A stretch of 64,000 bases of DNA from Homalodisca vitripennis (taxonomy: Eukaryota; Arthropoda; Insecta; Hemiptera; Cicadellidae), in contig NC_060208.1 in assembly GCF_021130785.1 (NCBI RefSeq), positions 54,292,501-54,356,500 on the forward strand, read 5' to 3'. The notes under the pieces were generated by a model. It did not search any database and was not told where the DNA came from. It saw only the letters and a list, made by a program, of their open reading frames with translations. Both the position numbers and the translations under genes were made by a program. How positions within the stretch are numbered: position 1 is the first letter of the stretch; each line of letters opens with the position of its first letter. Of this stretch, positions 11,700 to 24,600 are shown piece by piece.

Positions 11700-13780
11700 G
11701 TCATTGATTTACTTGTCTGAAACATCTTCATACACATAATTGGCTTTCACACTTACATTTGAAATCTGGGATCATACATTCATGAATGATAAGTTCTTCT
11801 TTCAGCTTTTCTTCATCAACGTTCAAAAGTAATGTTCCTACTTTTCTTCAATGTTTTAGGAGGAAGATATCTTTATGGGTTAAAACAGGCCAGAACCAAA
11901 TAGAGCGATTTGTGCTACACTAAATGGCTTTCATAGTTTGGCTCTATCCACAATTAATATTAATAATAATATTTATTAAACAAAGATTCTTATATGTATA
12001 GTAGATGTATATATATATGGTGGTCCTAGACCACTTTTGGAGCCAACAGCAATTCAGTGTAAAATCGTGTTAAATGTACCATAAACGAATCTGTGAAATC
12101 AAAAGGAAATCACAAAAGAAAAATAACCGAATCTATATCTGTTTTACTGTTCATTGTAGGCTTCTAATTTCTTAAGCTGTTTTAATGAAAAATCAAGAAA
12201 TCTTAATGAAAAATCTTTGTTCTACAAAATTGATAGTTACACAATATAATGAGTAATATACACCCATATTTTAACTAAAAGGCATGTATCCAGGAAGCCC
12301 ATTTTAGGATGTATAAATTCTAGATAAAAGGTGGAGGATGTGCTATGTAGTTCTTAAGATATAGTTATTTTCCGAGCCTCTGATATTCTCTTTAAAATAG
12401 AGTTGTTTTCTTGGAATTCTTTTGTTATCTAGTGGTCTCTAGTGGTCTGGAAAAGGTTAATTTTTCGATTGTTATAGCCCTTTTTAAAGAGCATAAAATA
12501 AGATCAATATGCTCTCAGACGGCTGTCTAACTTACTTAGCATTCATAAATTCCTAGGGAATGTTCCCGTACCATAGCTTGACTGAGAGGTAGGAAACATT
12601 TATAGTGATAACCTCCCCCCCCATTTGTTCATCCTAGATACTGGTATAAGTATACTGAGCCTTAAAAAATAAAACTGGAAAATTTTAGTAAGTTTTTTAA
12701 ATTTAACTTTCAAAAAATATAGAAACTAGAATTGGAATTGTATTTTCAATTAGACAGATGATAAAAACACAGATCTTAAAATATGTATACACACTCCTGG
12801 AGACCCTTCAAAGAGGGTGCTCCTTTAATTCATAAAGCTTTAAATTCATAATGTCAATTTATAACATACCAAAGTTGTTTAATTATGAAATTAGAACTTC
12901 AGATTTTTCCATATTACAGGTTAATGACCCACAAGAATTGAAGAATTATTATAACTCAAAGAAGTTGAACATTAAAACATTACTGGAGTAAAACCCAACC
13001 ATACCACCCACGGTCTTGCATCCCGATGGTAACACTTCCAGGGAAATCTAGACAATTATCAACTTGAAATGATCACCTCCGTCATCTAAACGTCCCGAAA
13101 CTCAAAAGGAATAAAATTATTATACACGACATAAATTTTTTTCAGAATTATATCATCGACAACTCTGCTACATTTAAATCTAAATCCTCTTCTTCAGGCA
13201 AACACGCCAGTCTCATCCCATAATAAATGTTTCTGGCTCTTTAAAAAATAACTTTTAGTTTAATATAATTTAGGACAAAATTGCACGTTACCTGATCGAG
13301 TAGGTATTTTCAATTTGCATGAAGTTCTCTAGAGTATTTGGACCTGAGTTTAACAGATACTTGGTAATAAAATGAGTTTCGATTATTATTATTTATTAAT
13401 ACTTTATTAGTGTAATTGGTGTATACAAACATTCAACTATCTGTTGTGTAAAATATAACTAAAAATGCCACAACATTTCCTAGTTTTGGTTTGTATATAC
13501 AGTTGTAAACACCTTTAAAATAAGTTGTAAAATAAATTAAACGAATCACTGCATAACTTTCGATGTACCAGAAGTTATCTTATTTCTATAACTTGGTCAT
13601 CTATAAAACACGTTTTGATATTCAAATGTTTTTATTTAGTATCTTAGATGTTTTAGTAGAATTATTTACCATATTTGGACAATTCTGGTAGAAACTTGCA
13701 GAGAAATCCAAAGTAACAGCGAGTGAAATATCAGATTTAAAAAAGTACAACTAGCAAACATAGGTTTTTATTTCTTATTT
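11700..13780. other. AT-rich DNA without supported gene
   Basis: Runs of simple sequence are present: CATCAT near 11685, TATA near 12010, and C8 near 12615. I saw no coding exon, RNA gene or named repeat. Confidence 0.4.
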
Positions 13781-13784
13781 TTTT

Positions 13785-14005
13785 AAAAAAGGAGAAGCCG
13801 ATCTCCTTTTATGCCTCATTATGCTCGTCCTCATGGGCCACTGGCCTGTGCGAGGATCGTATCAAACAGAATAAGGGGGAGAGTCGATACAGTATAATGT
13901 CGATGGTACTGATAAAAAGTGCAACGGTCACAGACAGGATTCGAACCTGCGCTATCTCTCAGACTCCAACGTCCAACGTCTTAGACCGCGCGCCATCGGC
14001 ACTCT
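13785..14005 (-). mobile_element. tRNA-derived SINE, copy 1
   Basis: The minus strand begins with a tRNA-like head (GCCGATGGCGCGCGGTCTAA). It contains a perfect RNA polymerase III B box, GGTTCGAATCC, near 13940. The head lacks the 3' acceptor half needed for a tRNA gene and continues into an unrelated body of about 150 bp. The body includes TTTTTATCAGTACCATCGAC and TTATTCTGTTTGATACG. A second copy with the same head and body lies at 42095-42245, which supports a dispersed SINE. This copy sits at the outer edge of the foldback-like element. Confidence 0.75.
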
Positions 14006-14034
14006 CAGGCGTTGTTGCGTACTTTTATTTTTTG

Positions 14035-14540
14035 TATTGACAGGTGACGGGTCTTTTACACTACTAATCGTTGACTCAACGACCCTTTCTGAGAAAATAA
14101 CAAATAAGACAGGGTCATTTAGTCTACAGGTCGTTGAGACAACGACCCCATTTTGATATTTAAGATTTTCTACATAGGTTCGTTGTGACAACGACCCAGT
14201 AAAATGAATGAAAAGGGTCAATTACTCAACTGGGTTCGTAGCAACAACGCCACTTTTTGCCAGTTTAGTTTAATATTTCAAAAGATGGGTCGTTGTCTCA
14301 ACGACCCTAAATTATATTAAATGCTTATATTGAAAGAACCAGGTCTTTTACTCAACCATTCTTTGTGTCAACGGACCAAAATGGAGAAATGTATAAGCAA
14401 TGTGAAGAAGGGTCGTAGCGACAACAACCCATTTTTAACTCAATGGATAAAATATAGTAAGAGGGTCGTTGAGACAACGACCTACTTTTAACTGTTCAGA
14501 GGTTCTTTTAGTCTACTAGGGTCTTTGTGTCAACTGCGTG
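14035..14540 (+). repeat. Interspersed palindrome array, left arm
   Basis: About nine copies of a dyad of the form GGTCGTTGAGACAACGACC occur at intervals of roughly 45-72 bases, separated by AT-rich spacers that differ from one another. Some copies carry an insertion reading TTTTACTCTAC between the GGGTC and CGTTG parts, so a shorter and a longer version mix along the array. The core can form a hairpin with an arm of 8-9 bp. The inserted TTTTAC segment gives the array a direction, and it is opposite to that of the right array. Confidence 0.75.
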
Positions 14541-14920
14541 CAGCCGGACATTGTGGCGAGATGTTACTGCGCACCAGTCGTACGGCGCTGAATGTTGCGC
14601 TCGTATTGATGTAGCGTACATTATTCTCTTGCCACTATAAATTTACAAATGTAATAATTTGTTTTGTATTCATTTAAAATTATATTAATATAAACCCCTT
14701 TTACCGGATACAGATATACTTTATAAGCAGTAATGATAAGACATTACCAAGTAAGAGTGATAAAAATGGAATGCAAATAAATATTAAAAATGGAAATTGT
14801 AACGATAAATAGCAATTCTAAATATCAAGAATATAGATCAAATTAATAATAGTAGATAAAAACCTGGAATAACAAAAACCTTGTTTCTTTTATTTATGGT
14901 TGGTAGTTGTTAAAATAGCC

Positions 14921-14946
14921 ATATATATATATATATATATATATAT
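14921..14946. repeat. (TA)n microsatellite
   Basis: Thirteen uninterrupted TA dinucleotides in AT-rich DNA inside the foldback-like element. Confidence 0.9.
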
Positions 14947-16321
14947 TACATACATTTTTGGTCTGTAGTGGTTATGGATTCTGGGGGTTGTGATCGTGAA
15001 AATCCTAAATATCTCCCGGAGATTCCAGCATAAGGTAAATTGCAACTGTTTATTATTACATGCACCTAAAAGTTTCCTTACCACCATTTTGTATTCTATT
15101 ATTTTGTATCAAATGTTTGGTCAAATTTTCAAACATTTGTATCTGGTTTGAAAATTTTTAAATTTTGAAATAAAGTTTACTGTGCTGTTGGTAGAACACT
15201 TTTGCAAAAAGAGTTACGGGACAATGTTTATATGCGGCTTGATAAAAATACAAATACAATTTATAGGGAGATAAGAACTTCCCAAAATAAAAGCATTGCC
15301 TTATTATTTACAAAGATAATTATATTAATCTTTTAAATGTACATAAGTTTTCGAGTTTTATATAACTTCGTTACAAAAATACTTTCTGAATGGCAGTTGA
15401 ATTGAAATATGGCGATATTCAGAGATACACTGACATTGCGAGTGACATTGGGAGTACTCAAAATAATTTAGTATATTGAAGGTAAAGGTTAGCAACTTGT
15501 AAAGGCGTGCCTTTGATCCGATTGTTTGCTTTATATGAGGAAATATTAATAAACTATCAGAAACACTCTACAACTAATGATATAATGCTCGGTGGCTCAC
15601 ACTGGATTTAAAATTGTAACATAAAAATCTAAAAATACAGACTGAAGGTCGTTCGGACTAGCGTGCGTTCGGATTACTGTGGACACGGATTCAAAGTGGA
15701 CAGTTATTGAACGTTTAAAATGTTGATTGTGGGTGACACCATAGTGTGTACTGGCTAGCGATAGTACTAAAGATTATTTAGCAAGCAATTGGTATAAAGG
15801 TGCTAAAATTAACAGGATAGTCAACTTCTTAATTTTTTATTGTTGACATCAGTAACTATGGTTATGGAAAGTGAAACGTAATTTCATTCAAAATTTAAAG
15901 TCAGACCAAGCTACTGTAAAATTTTCAAAACTGCACTTCAATAATCATCATTTTAAATAAAAACAGTGGATCAATGTATTATCAAGTAAAATTTCATGCC
16001 TACAACTTTAAATCTTGTTTAAACAAGAATGTCATTCTCAATAGTCATAATCTTCAGTAGGAAACAAAACTATGATTAAATCCGTACCGGCTGCCACAAT
16101 GCCTTCCAAGGACCAAGTCATCAGTGGGAACAGAAGTTTTGAAGGATAAAATTCTCCGAATCCTTGTCGGTGACCAGGATATCTTCCTAAGTACCTGAAA
16201 CCGTAAGTTTAAATAAACGTTTTCTGAAAACTAATAGTTGAATATTTTGCTAGCTGTCTGGATTTCATTACAAGAACCTAAACTCAAAAGTATGAAAATT
16301 TTAGTGGAAGAAAATAGTTGT

Positions 16322-17160
16322 GATGGACTGCCACAGCAAAATTCCTTGCCGACGGTCTAGATGTCAAGCCTGGACCTGAAATTCTCCGAGGCGGAACAAC
16401 CCTGATGGACTGCTACAGCAAAATTCCTTGTCGACAGTCTAGATGTCAAGTCTGGACTTGAAATTCTCCGAGGCGGAACAACTCTGATGGACTGCCACAG
16501 CAAAATTCCTTGCCGACGGTCTAGATGTCAAGCCTGGACCTGAAATTCTCCGAGGCGGAACAACCCTGATGGACTGCTACAGCAAAATTCCTTGTCGACA
16601 GTCTAGATGTCAAGTCTGGACTTGAAATTCTCCGAGGCGGAACAACTCTGATGGACTGCCACAGCAAAATTCCTTGTCGACAGTCTAGATGTCAAGTCTG
16701 GACCTGAAATTCTCCGAGGCGGAACAACTCTGATGGACTGCCACAGCAAAATTCCTTGTCGGCGGTCTAGATGTCAAGCCTGGACCTGAAATTCTCCGGG
16801 GCGGAACAACTCTGATGGACTGCCACAGCAAAATTCCTTGTCGGCGGTCTAGATTTCAAGCCTGGACCTGAAATTCTCCGAGGCGGAACAACTCTGATGG
16901 ACTGCCACAGCAAAATTCCTTGTCGGCGGTCTAGATGTCAAGCCTGGACCTGAAATTCTCCGAGGCGGAACAACTCTGAAGGACTGCCACAGCAAAATTC
17001 CTTGTCGGCGGTCTAGATGTCAAGCCTGGACCTGAAATTCTCCGAGGCAGAACAACTCTGATGGACTGCCACAGCAAAATTCCTTGTCGGCGGTCTAGAT
17101 GTCAAGCCTGGACCTAAAATTCTCCGAGGCGGAACCACTCTGATGGATTTCCACTGCAAA
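16322..17160 (+). repeat. 82-bp tandem repeat, about ten copies
   Basis: A unit of 82 bases beginning GATGGACTGCCACAGCAAAA recurs at exact 82-base steps, for example at 16322 and 16404. It ends in a degenerate copy near 17160. The first four units form two copies of a two-unit (164-bp) dimer. In each dimer the first unit has TGCCGACGGTC and the second has TGTCGACAGTC. Later units are nearly uniform and carry TCGGCGGTC. This is the pattern of local unequal exchange. Degenerate sequence continues to about 17320. The array lies inside the putative foldback element. I saw no coding function. Confidence 0.9.
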
Positions 17161-18149
17161 ATTCCTTGTCGACCACAATTTCTTATCAAAGATCTAGATG
17201 AGTAGCCTGGACATTAAAGATCTCTGTGGAAGAAATCAAATTTTACGGATTGCAACAACACAGTTCCCTGTCAACGGTCGAGATGGCAAGCCATGACCTG
17301 AAATTACTAGTTGAAGAAAATAATTCTTATAAATAGAAATACCGCCATTCCTTCTTATTGGCTTGAATGCCATTGTAGGATCTGACATTCTCTTGAATTT
17401 ATGAATTGATCCAACTTACAGTAGTTACAAATTCTATAACAGCTTAGTAGTCTCAGGTACTGTCTGTACTTGGGGGGGTGGCGGAGGGTCAATTGTGAAA
17501 TAAAGTTGTAAATGAATATGAAAATATTTCTTTTTATTTCAATGAACGATAAAAATCCTTAGTAATAGTTTAAAAAGATAACACACTATTGTGAATGAGC
17601 TGGTTTTAATGTTCAATAAAACTTACAAAACATTCTTATTCTGGCTGCATTTCACAAAGCTAAAATAGGCTGCATCTTATAATTTTGTCTTTTAGGAGAC
17701 TTAAAAAACTCTATTGCACTTAAAGAAATACTGTAAAATATATAATCTCCTTTTCACCTATAACAAAATTATGCAGTGTTCAATAATATTTATCGTCACT
17801 GTGTTAAATAGAAGAAAATAAAAGAACCATTTTTCACTTTTATATTTCAGGGGATTTAATACCGTCTTCAGGAAGTTTTAAATTAAGTTAATACAAATCT
17901 ATAAAACGTAAACAAGAATCATGAAATGATAAATTTAAACACAGTGCATAACATTTGATAAAGTCCAGCTGACGTAAAATTTTTCTTATTTAATCTTGTT
18001 CGAACAGTTGATTTTTAGAAAGGATGGAATAAAACTTTTAATTTTTGACAAATTTTTAATCTTTAACAATAATTTAAATTTATGTCTTTAAAAATTTGTA
18101 TTAAATTTAGACCAAATGGGTTTTTTTTGTCTTCAACATGATTTAATGA

Positions 18150-18600
18150 GTTTGCTCTACGTGCTTTAGTTTTAATCTGTTGTAATTTTCATCAGGGAAT
18201 GGTGGTAGTTGGTGTATTCCTTTTAATGTAAAACACTCTTGTTTATGTTCTAGACCATGTCTTGCTAATGGTTTTTCTTTATTTTTATGGAATATATCAA
18301 ACCTATGCCCTGTCATACGGATTCATAAATGGTTAGATGTTTGGCCAATGTATTGTATGGAGCATTACTTGCAATTTATTTGGTATATTAGATTTTTAGA
18401 ATTACAGTCATTGTTGTCAATTATAGGATGGCTTTATATGAAAAATATATATCAAAGGGAGATGTTGCGGCAAGCCAATCAACCTTTTCACCAAAACTAC
18501 TTCCTTTTAATATTAGTATTTTTAAATAATTTGTTTAACTATTTTGCTACCAGGCAACTTATTTATAGAAAGGTGTGTCTCTGATGTTAAATTTCCAAAA
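18150..18600 (-). mobile_element. Penelope-like element GIY-YIG fragment
   Basis: The minus strand reads KNLIYQINCK, then CSIQYIGQTSNHL, then IRMTGHRFDIF, then PLARHGLEH. This order, (Y)..C..QYIGQT....R...H..DI....P...H..EH, is the GIY-YIG endonuclease region that follows the reverse transcriptase in Penelope-like elements. In-frame stops at the positions expected for Lys or Arg show decay. No reverse-transcriptase part was found next to it. Confidence 0.65.
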
Positions 18601-19959
18601 TATACATGTACGTATATTTTATATACGTAAACTCGAGACCGGCTGCAATAAAACTATTGCATTGTCTGCTAACGACACCATTTTGAGGAAGGAACCACCT
18701 CACCCGAGCCTTTACCTGAGACTACCTCACTGTTGTTTCTGTAGTTGTAGTTAGAATATTTAAGTTTCATTCCATTGATATTTGACCATAGATTAATTTA
18801 AACTGTTAAAACTATCCAATGCAAACAAACCTCTTTTAACAACTTATACATGTAATTAACAAATCGATTACATGGTATAGTTGATACGCTAAATATTCTA
18901 CAGTTACACGATGGGATTAGCTACTGAGTGGTAAGAAAGTTTTGATATCAGATGATGTATATAGTGTCGACTACAGTAACTCACCTAGACTTATAAATGA
19001 ACTCAATCAGATATAATACAAATAACATACGGGTAGTGGAGCGCACAGAATTCAAGTACGTATATGTTACAATATACCTAATATATTACGCTCAGCCGAA
19101 AAAATGAGTATACATGCGCCAAAATGGAGCTCCTTCTTGTCTATGTATAAATAAAGATTCATATAAAATTTAAAGCACACAAAAAAGACATTTTTAGAAA
19201 TATCTTGCGGATGGATAGGGTACTTGTGTTACCATGCCACATCTAAAAATGTCATATGACTGTACACAGTTTGCTTACAAATTTATTTCTTCTGCGATTT
19301 TCCCGTCACTGTACGGTTAACCGCAATAGCAATTTAAAAGTGATCGCTATAAATCAGTAACCATATATAAGTCAATTCGTTTTCGATATATTGTGCGGTC
19401 ATACAGACATACAGAAATTAAATCTTTCGTCCTTCTCAGATGAGTGGCTTCGGCACTGTCAATCGAATTCCTCATAGTGCATGTTTGGAGTTGTAGTTGT
19501 CAAAATTTAGTATTAGTGTTTTCATTTGTTTGCAATGTTTTCATTTTAACTTTAATTTGAACGTTGGGTACTGTTTGATTAACCATTTAATAATAATTAG
19601 AAACCTCAACCTGTTTCCGACAGAAGTAGAAATATGAATGACAGTTACATTATTTCAGTTTATGTACATGAGTGAAATATATTTTAATACATAAACAAGA
19701 AATGGGAATCATAACTAGAAATGTATGTCTTAAAAATATTTCTTATATTTTATAAATACAACTGTTACCAGACTTTAAATCTAGTTCAATAATATATACG
19801 TATAATAAACAAAATATTTAGATATAATACTTATACAAAGTATTTACCCTTATATCAGATGTTAGGACTAAACTCGGCACAGACGCAGCGCCTTCATGCC
19901 TACCGGGCTAGGAGTTGACTGATTGACCCTGTTTCGTTTGAAAGTGCTTGTTTGGGACG

Positions 19960-20485
19960 GAGGGGCGTTGAGACAACGATCAGTTGAGTAAACGCCCTAG
20001 AATGTCTTATTTGAGGTTAGATGCATTATAGGGTATTTGAGTCAACGACCCCTTAATACATATATTTCAACTTATTCTGAAACTAGGTTGTTGATTCTAC
20101 GAACCTTTTTCTACTTTTCAACTTTTAATTTATATTTGGGCCGTTGATACAAAGATCCGTAGTGTAAACGGCCCAATTTAATGAATTAGATAAAAAATAT
20201 AGAAAAAGGGTCGTTGTGTCAACGAACCCACTTGTAGTTCTATTCTTATATTCGGTATATGGGTCGTTGTGACAAAGAACCATTGGATTGAACTTTTAGT
20301 TTTCTTAGTAAATCGGGTCGTTGTCACAACGCTTCGTAGAGTAAAAGACCCTCTGTTATTTGTTATTTTTTCAGAAAGGGTCGTTGAGTCAACGATTAGT
20401 AGTGTAAAAGACCCAACACTGATATTGCAAATATAAAAATAGGGTCGTTGAGACAACGATTCGTAGAGTAAAAGAGCTGCCCCCT
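19960..20485 (-). repeat. Interspersed palindrome array, right arm
   Basis: About nine copies of the same GGGTCGTTG...CAACGACCC-type dyad as at 14035-14540, again with variable AT-rich spacers. The reverse complement of the part near 20340-20416 matches 14049-14125 closely. The TTTTAC insertions read on the minus strand here, so the two arrays face each other. Confidence 0.75.
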
Positions 20486-20599
20486 ATTGACACTATTAAT
20501 AAAAGTCACCAATACAAGGCTTTAGCGTCAATAACTAAAGCGATGAGAACCATGTTGGGGCAGCAATAGTTGCTGTATTGTATTTGTCAATCCACACAT

Positions 20600-20901
20600 A
20601 GTGCAGTTATTTAAGGTTTTATCTGCAGAAAAATTCCTAGTGTGCTGAATTTTGGTATAAACCTTTGTTATGGCGTTAAATGAAGATGTGAAAAACCGAC
20701 ATTGATATCGTGCCGCTAAAAAAGTTATAAGGGTCAAAAGGTAACGAAAATCAGTTTTCCGCGAATATCTCGCGACCTATGGCTTGGAGATCAATATAAG
20801 TCACTATAAAAATTATTCCTCATACGATTATCTACAAAAAATGTCTCTTAAATGTTTCTGTAAAGTTGACCGTTTTCGGGCTAGAGCGCTGAGAAAGCAG
20901 C
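20600..20901 (+). repeat. Left inverted repeat of the outer transposon
   Basis: The reverse complement of this segment matches about 26681-26965 over roughly 280-300 bases at about 80 percent by eye. Shared stretches include CCAAAATTCAGCACACTAGG and CACGATATCAATGTCG. The pair brackets a gene on the minus strand and so is read as terminal or subterminal inverted repeats. The exact outer ends and any target duplication were not found. Confidence 0.65.
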
Positions 20902-21660
20902 TACATTATGATGATGACTCGTTTCCGCACCACCTTTGAGGACCCCCGTAGGCATAATCCATGATCTGTAATAAAAGCTTTTTTAATTTATTTTATGCTC
21001 AATAATTATTTATTTGTACATTGAAAAATAGGGGAATTTTTTAAAATATAATTTTCTTTTATATTCATTCGTCGTCGATATCCTCAAATTCAACTTCATC
21101 AAAAGTTGCTGACAAAACATCTAGTAATCTTTTTGAGGCATATTTTATATGAAGGAATATGAAAAGGCTAAGTAGTAGCTGTGATAAAAATGATCGTGGA
21201 CGCATTACACTCATTATAGCATGGGCTATGACTGTAGACTTAGCTTCAACTTTGTTTTTGTTTGGCCTTTTTCATTCTTTACAATTAATTCATGTAAGAA
21301 ATGTGATAAAGTTTGTGGAATGTCATCGTTAATTTTATCTAACATTCGACTTGGTGGTGGATAGGAGTCGTGAATAATTGTAATGGAACGAATATCTTCT
21401 TTGATTATCGATGCAGCAGTTTCTACAATTCGTAAACGTTCATCACAAAGATTTTTCTTTTTTTCTTCGTACCACAAATTAGTCAAAATATTAGCTGCAG
21501 TATCTCGAAAGCAAATTATAGTCAAATATTTGCTTTTCATGGTAATTACAACATTACTCCCATATCGAGCAATCAATTTTTTTATAATTGTCTTGTCATC
21601 TGGAACGTAACCTTGAATTACATCTTTCAACTCAGCCAATGTGAACTGACAATCATCATT

Positions 21661-24600
21661 CGTGGGTTTAGAATAAAAGGGTACTAAGTGCACAATCCTA
21701 AAATTTTCAGGAGGGAGCATCAAAGATTTGACATATCGGTTTGAAATTGTTTCAGGCTCAAATAACTTGCTTGTAGATTTTTTTAAATGCTATATCATCT
21801 AAAAAGTTTGAATTATTCAATTAGTTAGTGGTAAATGATTAAAGTTCTTTTAAAAAATTAAAACTTTTGTTTTCAGTTAGAACCTTATTATTTTTAATAT
21901 TTTAATAATATAACATAAAAAGGTTCCAAGAGGTAGTTAGAACTATTTTATTTAACTTTTTTTTATGTGCTTATTTAAAAAAAGTTCTATTTACTAGTTT
22001 TAGAAACTATATTAATCTAAAATATAAGCAATCATTTAATGTAAGACAGTTCAATGTACCACTTAGAACTCTATTAAATTAAATGAAATCACAATATTAT
22101 TTTTTTCCACCTTTCAGTCATAAGATTAATTTCTAATCTTATAACACCAGAGCATCATATTTGAATAGGTAAACAAAATAAAACCAAAAACTACAATTAG
22201 TATAGTTAATTTTATTATTAACAATGTCGGTATAAAAAAATTTACACAAAACTGCACTAATTAACTTAAGTGCTATGTCTATCACACCTGGATTGTGAAA
22301 ACAGTAAATAAAAATATGATATTTCTAAGAGAGTTTTCAACACAATGTTTAGTGGAGCATTAAGAATTACTTGATAATACTCCCTATCTACTATAGGCAT
22401 AAATCTTTCCATTCTTTTTAAATCCCTCTTCTTTTTCTGGCTTCAGCTTTATAATGCCATTGTACTGTTCCAGGTTCTTCATAGCTTATATATTCTGTTA
22501 ATCTTTCTGAAGTCTTTCTTCTTTTTGATGTTCTCATAGTTGGTTTAATGTTGACATGCTTCATTCTTGCCCATGTAATTCATTATACTCAACCAATCCA
22601 AAGACTTGGGATAGTTTTAGTGAACTTATAAGTGTAAAGGGTATCAGTTTCATATTGAGCTCTTTACTGGATGCTGCAAAGTCCAAAAAGTCATTTTCTG
22701 TCATCTGCAAAACAACATAAGGATTTTTCCGGTTAACAATTTTTCAAAATTCTCATCAGACTTACAGGCGAGAAAAAACTCAGTACCACTAAACGCTTTT
22801 TTCAATGTGGCTGTGAATGTTGTCTACTTCTTGGACAGCTCCATGACCAGGTGTTGAATAATTCATTGTAATCGATGTGAGTTGAGGATTGTTTTTAAGA
22901 ATCAGCATCATAGCCCCCGTCATCATTTGATTTCTGTTTTGAGGAACACATGAGTCACTCCAAGTTTATCAAGTTGTCGGTTTCTGGAAAATCTAGCAAA
23001 AACTTTCTTCACAATTTTATATACAGCGCTGGCAATATCATTGCCTGTACGACCACCTGTACCTCTGTCCCACAGAGCACAGTAAACTTTCTTACCATTT
23101 TTTGTTTTCAAATGGGCAGTTAAGTTGTAAACATTTAATTTACTAAAGTAAAAAAAAACTGCTAATCTCAGCTCTTGGGCAAGTAATTAACATTTTGTAA
23201 GTCAAAAACTTAATACAGTAGCATCAGAGTTTTCACGATCTTTATGTCTTGCTTCTCGCATAGCATTTTTTCTCTGCTACATGAAGTTGGTATTTTTCTG
23301 AATCTGCAGGCAACTTCTCTTTAAGACTCACCTTGTGCTCTTCACACGTGTCACAGCGATCACTTTTTGGAAAATGGAAATCCATGTTAAATTCTGTTAA
23401 GAAATATTCTCCTATACATACTCTCTTTAATAATAGTATCAGGATGTTTTTCAACAAAAAGAGAATACATCTTAGAAAATATTTAATGAAACTGTCTAAA
23501 TACTGTTTAGAGGAATTCTTCTTTCTGCAGTAATGTGATTCCACAACTGGGAAGGATTTTATATGTATCCTGACATCATTTTTAGCGTAAGCAGGAATCA
23601 CAGTACTTTTGTTATGTCCTCTTTGGTCATTTTTTGGTAGGTCAGTCTCAGGGTCTTTCTTAAGATGGACATTATAAATTGGTTTCTGAGAAATGCTTAA
23701 AGTGCTTAAAAAGATGGTTTTACAAACCTGGATTCTTTCATTGTTAATATTAAAATAGTATCGAAAAGAAAACTGACGTCTTGATACAGAGTTTTTCAAA
23801 CACCTTTATTTTGTTTTCTGGCTGTTAGCGATCTTTCAGTAAGATTTTTTTAAGAACATGTACTTCTCAATTTTGCGTCTTTAAAGTATAAAAAGCCTTA
23901 AATACTGCCTGTCTTTCATCGCAAGTAATCTTTCCTTATTGCAAAAGAATTTGCAATTTGTTTAGGCAGTCTTTTTTGTTTTAATTTCTTTCTTATGAAT
24001 TAGTTTACCTTTTTGATTGATATATTCTTCCCCTGCCTGGTGTTTTCTTTTCCTTTGGTTTATTTTCCAGTTATCTGGAGTTTGTAATCTTTTCCTAGGC
24101 TTCTTCTGGACAGGCAAGCTGTCAATATCATCTGGAGTGCCTTTCAGTGATTGTCTGTTGAATTTGTTCGTCCCTCAGGAGTAGGGTGAGGAGACTTGTC
24201 CGGAGTAAATACCAAAGTTTGTACTGATTCATTAGAAGAAAGTTCTGTGACAAAATCACCTTCATTAATGCTTTGTGTATCTTCTTCAATAATTGTAACT
24301 ACAGTTCCATCTAGTACATTTAAAAAAGTCTTCTTGCACTTCGTCACAGTTTTGATTTGCTGTTATGACTATAAAAATGTTCCCTTCATCACTAAAAAGT
24401 TTGCCTATCATGGTTTGTCCTCAGCGAGTTGGTCATGACTGTCCTCAGCGAGTTGATCATGGTTGTCCTCAGCCAGTTGGTCATAGTAATTATCCTTTGT
24501 GGTTTCATCATGGTTGTTGTCTGTGATTTCATCATGATTGTCCCCTATGATGTCATGGTTATCCTCTGCGGTTTCTTCATGGATGTCCTCCATATATTGC

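Larger units (their letters stand above)
14010..20520. mobile_element. Putative foldback-type element with palindromic-array ends
   Basis: Two arrays of the same short palindromic repeat, at about 14035-14540 and 19960-20485, lie in opposite orientation and bracket 5.4 kb. The best-matching parts, at 14049-14125 and the reverse complement of 20340-20416, agree over about 75 bases with few differences. Weaker similarity continues outward to about 14010 and 20520. Long inverted repeats made of tandem sub-repeats are known from foldback (FB) elements of Drosophila, so this is the analogy. No transposase was recognised inside, so the element would be non-autonomous. The interior holds an 82-bp tandem array and a Penelope fragment. 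Boundaries are approximate. Confidence 0.5.

Noticed and set aside
13925..14005. A tRNA gene on the minus strand
   Set aside because: It has a good B box and an A-box-like start, but the 3' half cannot close an acceptor stem. The same head plus unrelated body recurs at 42095-42245, so it is a SINE head.
14035..20485. CRISPR array, because palindromic repeats alternate with unlike spacers
   Set aside because: Repeat and spacer lengths vary, copies diverge, the two arrays are inverted relative to each other, and the context is eukaryotic with introns and retroelements. No cas-like gene is present.
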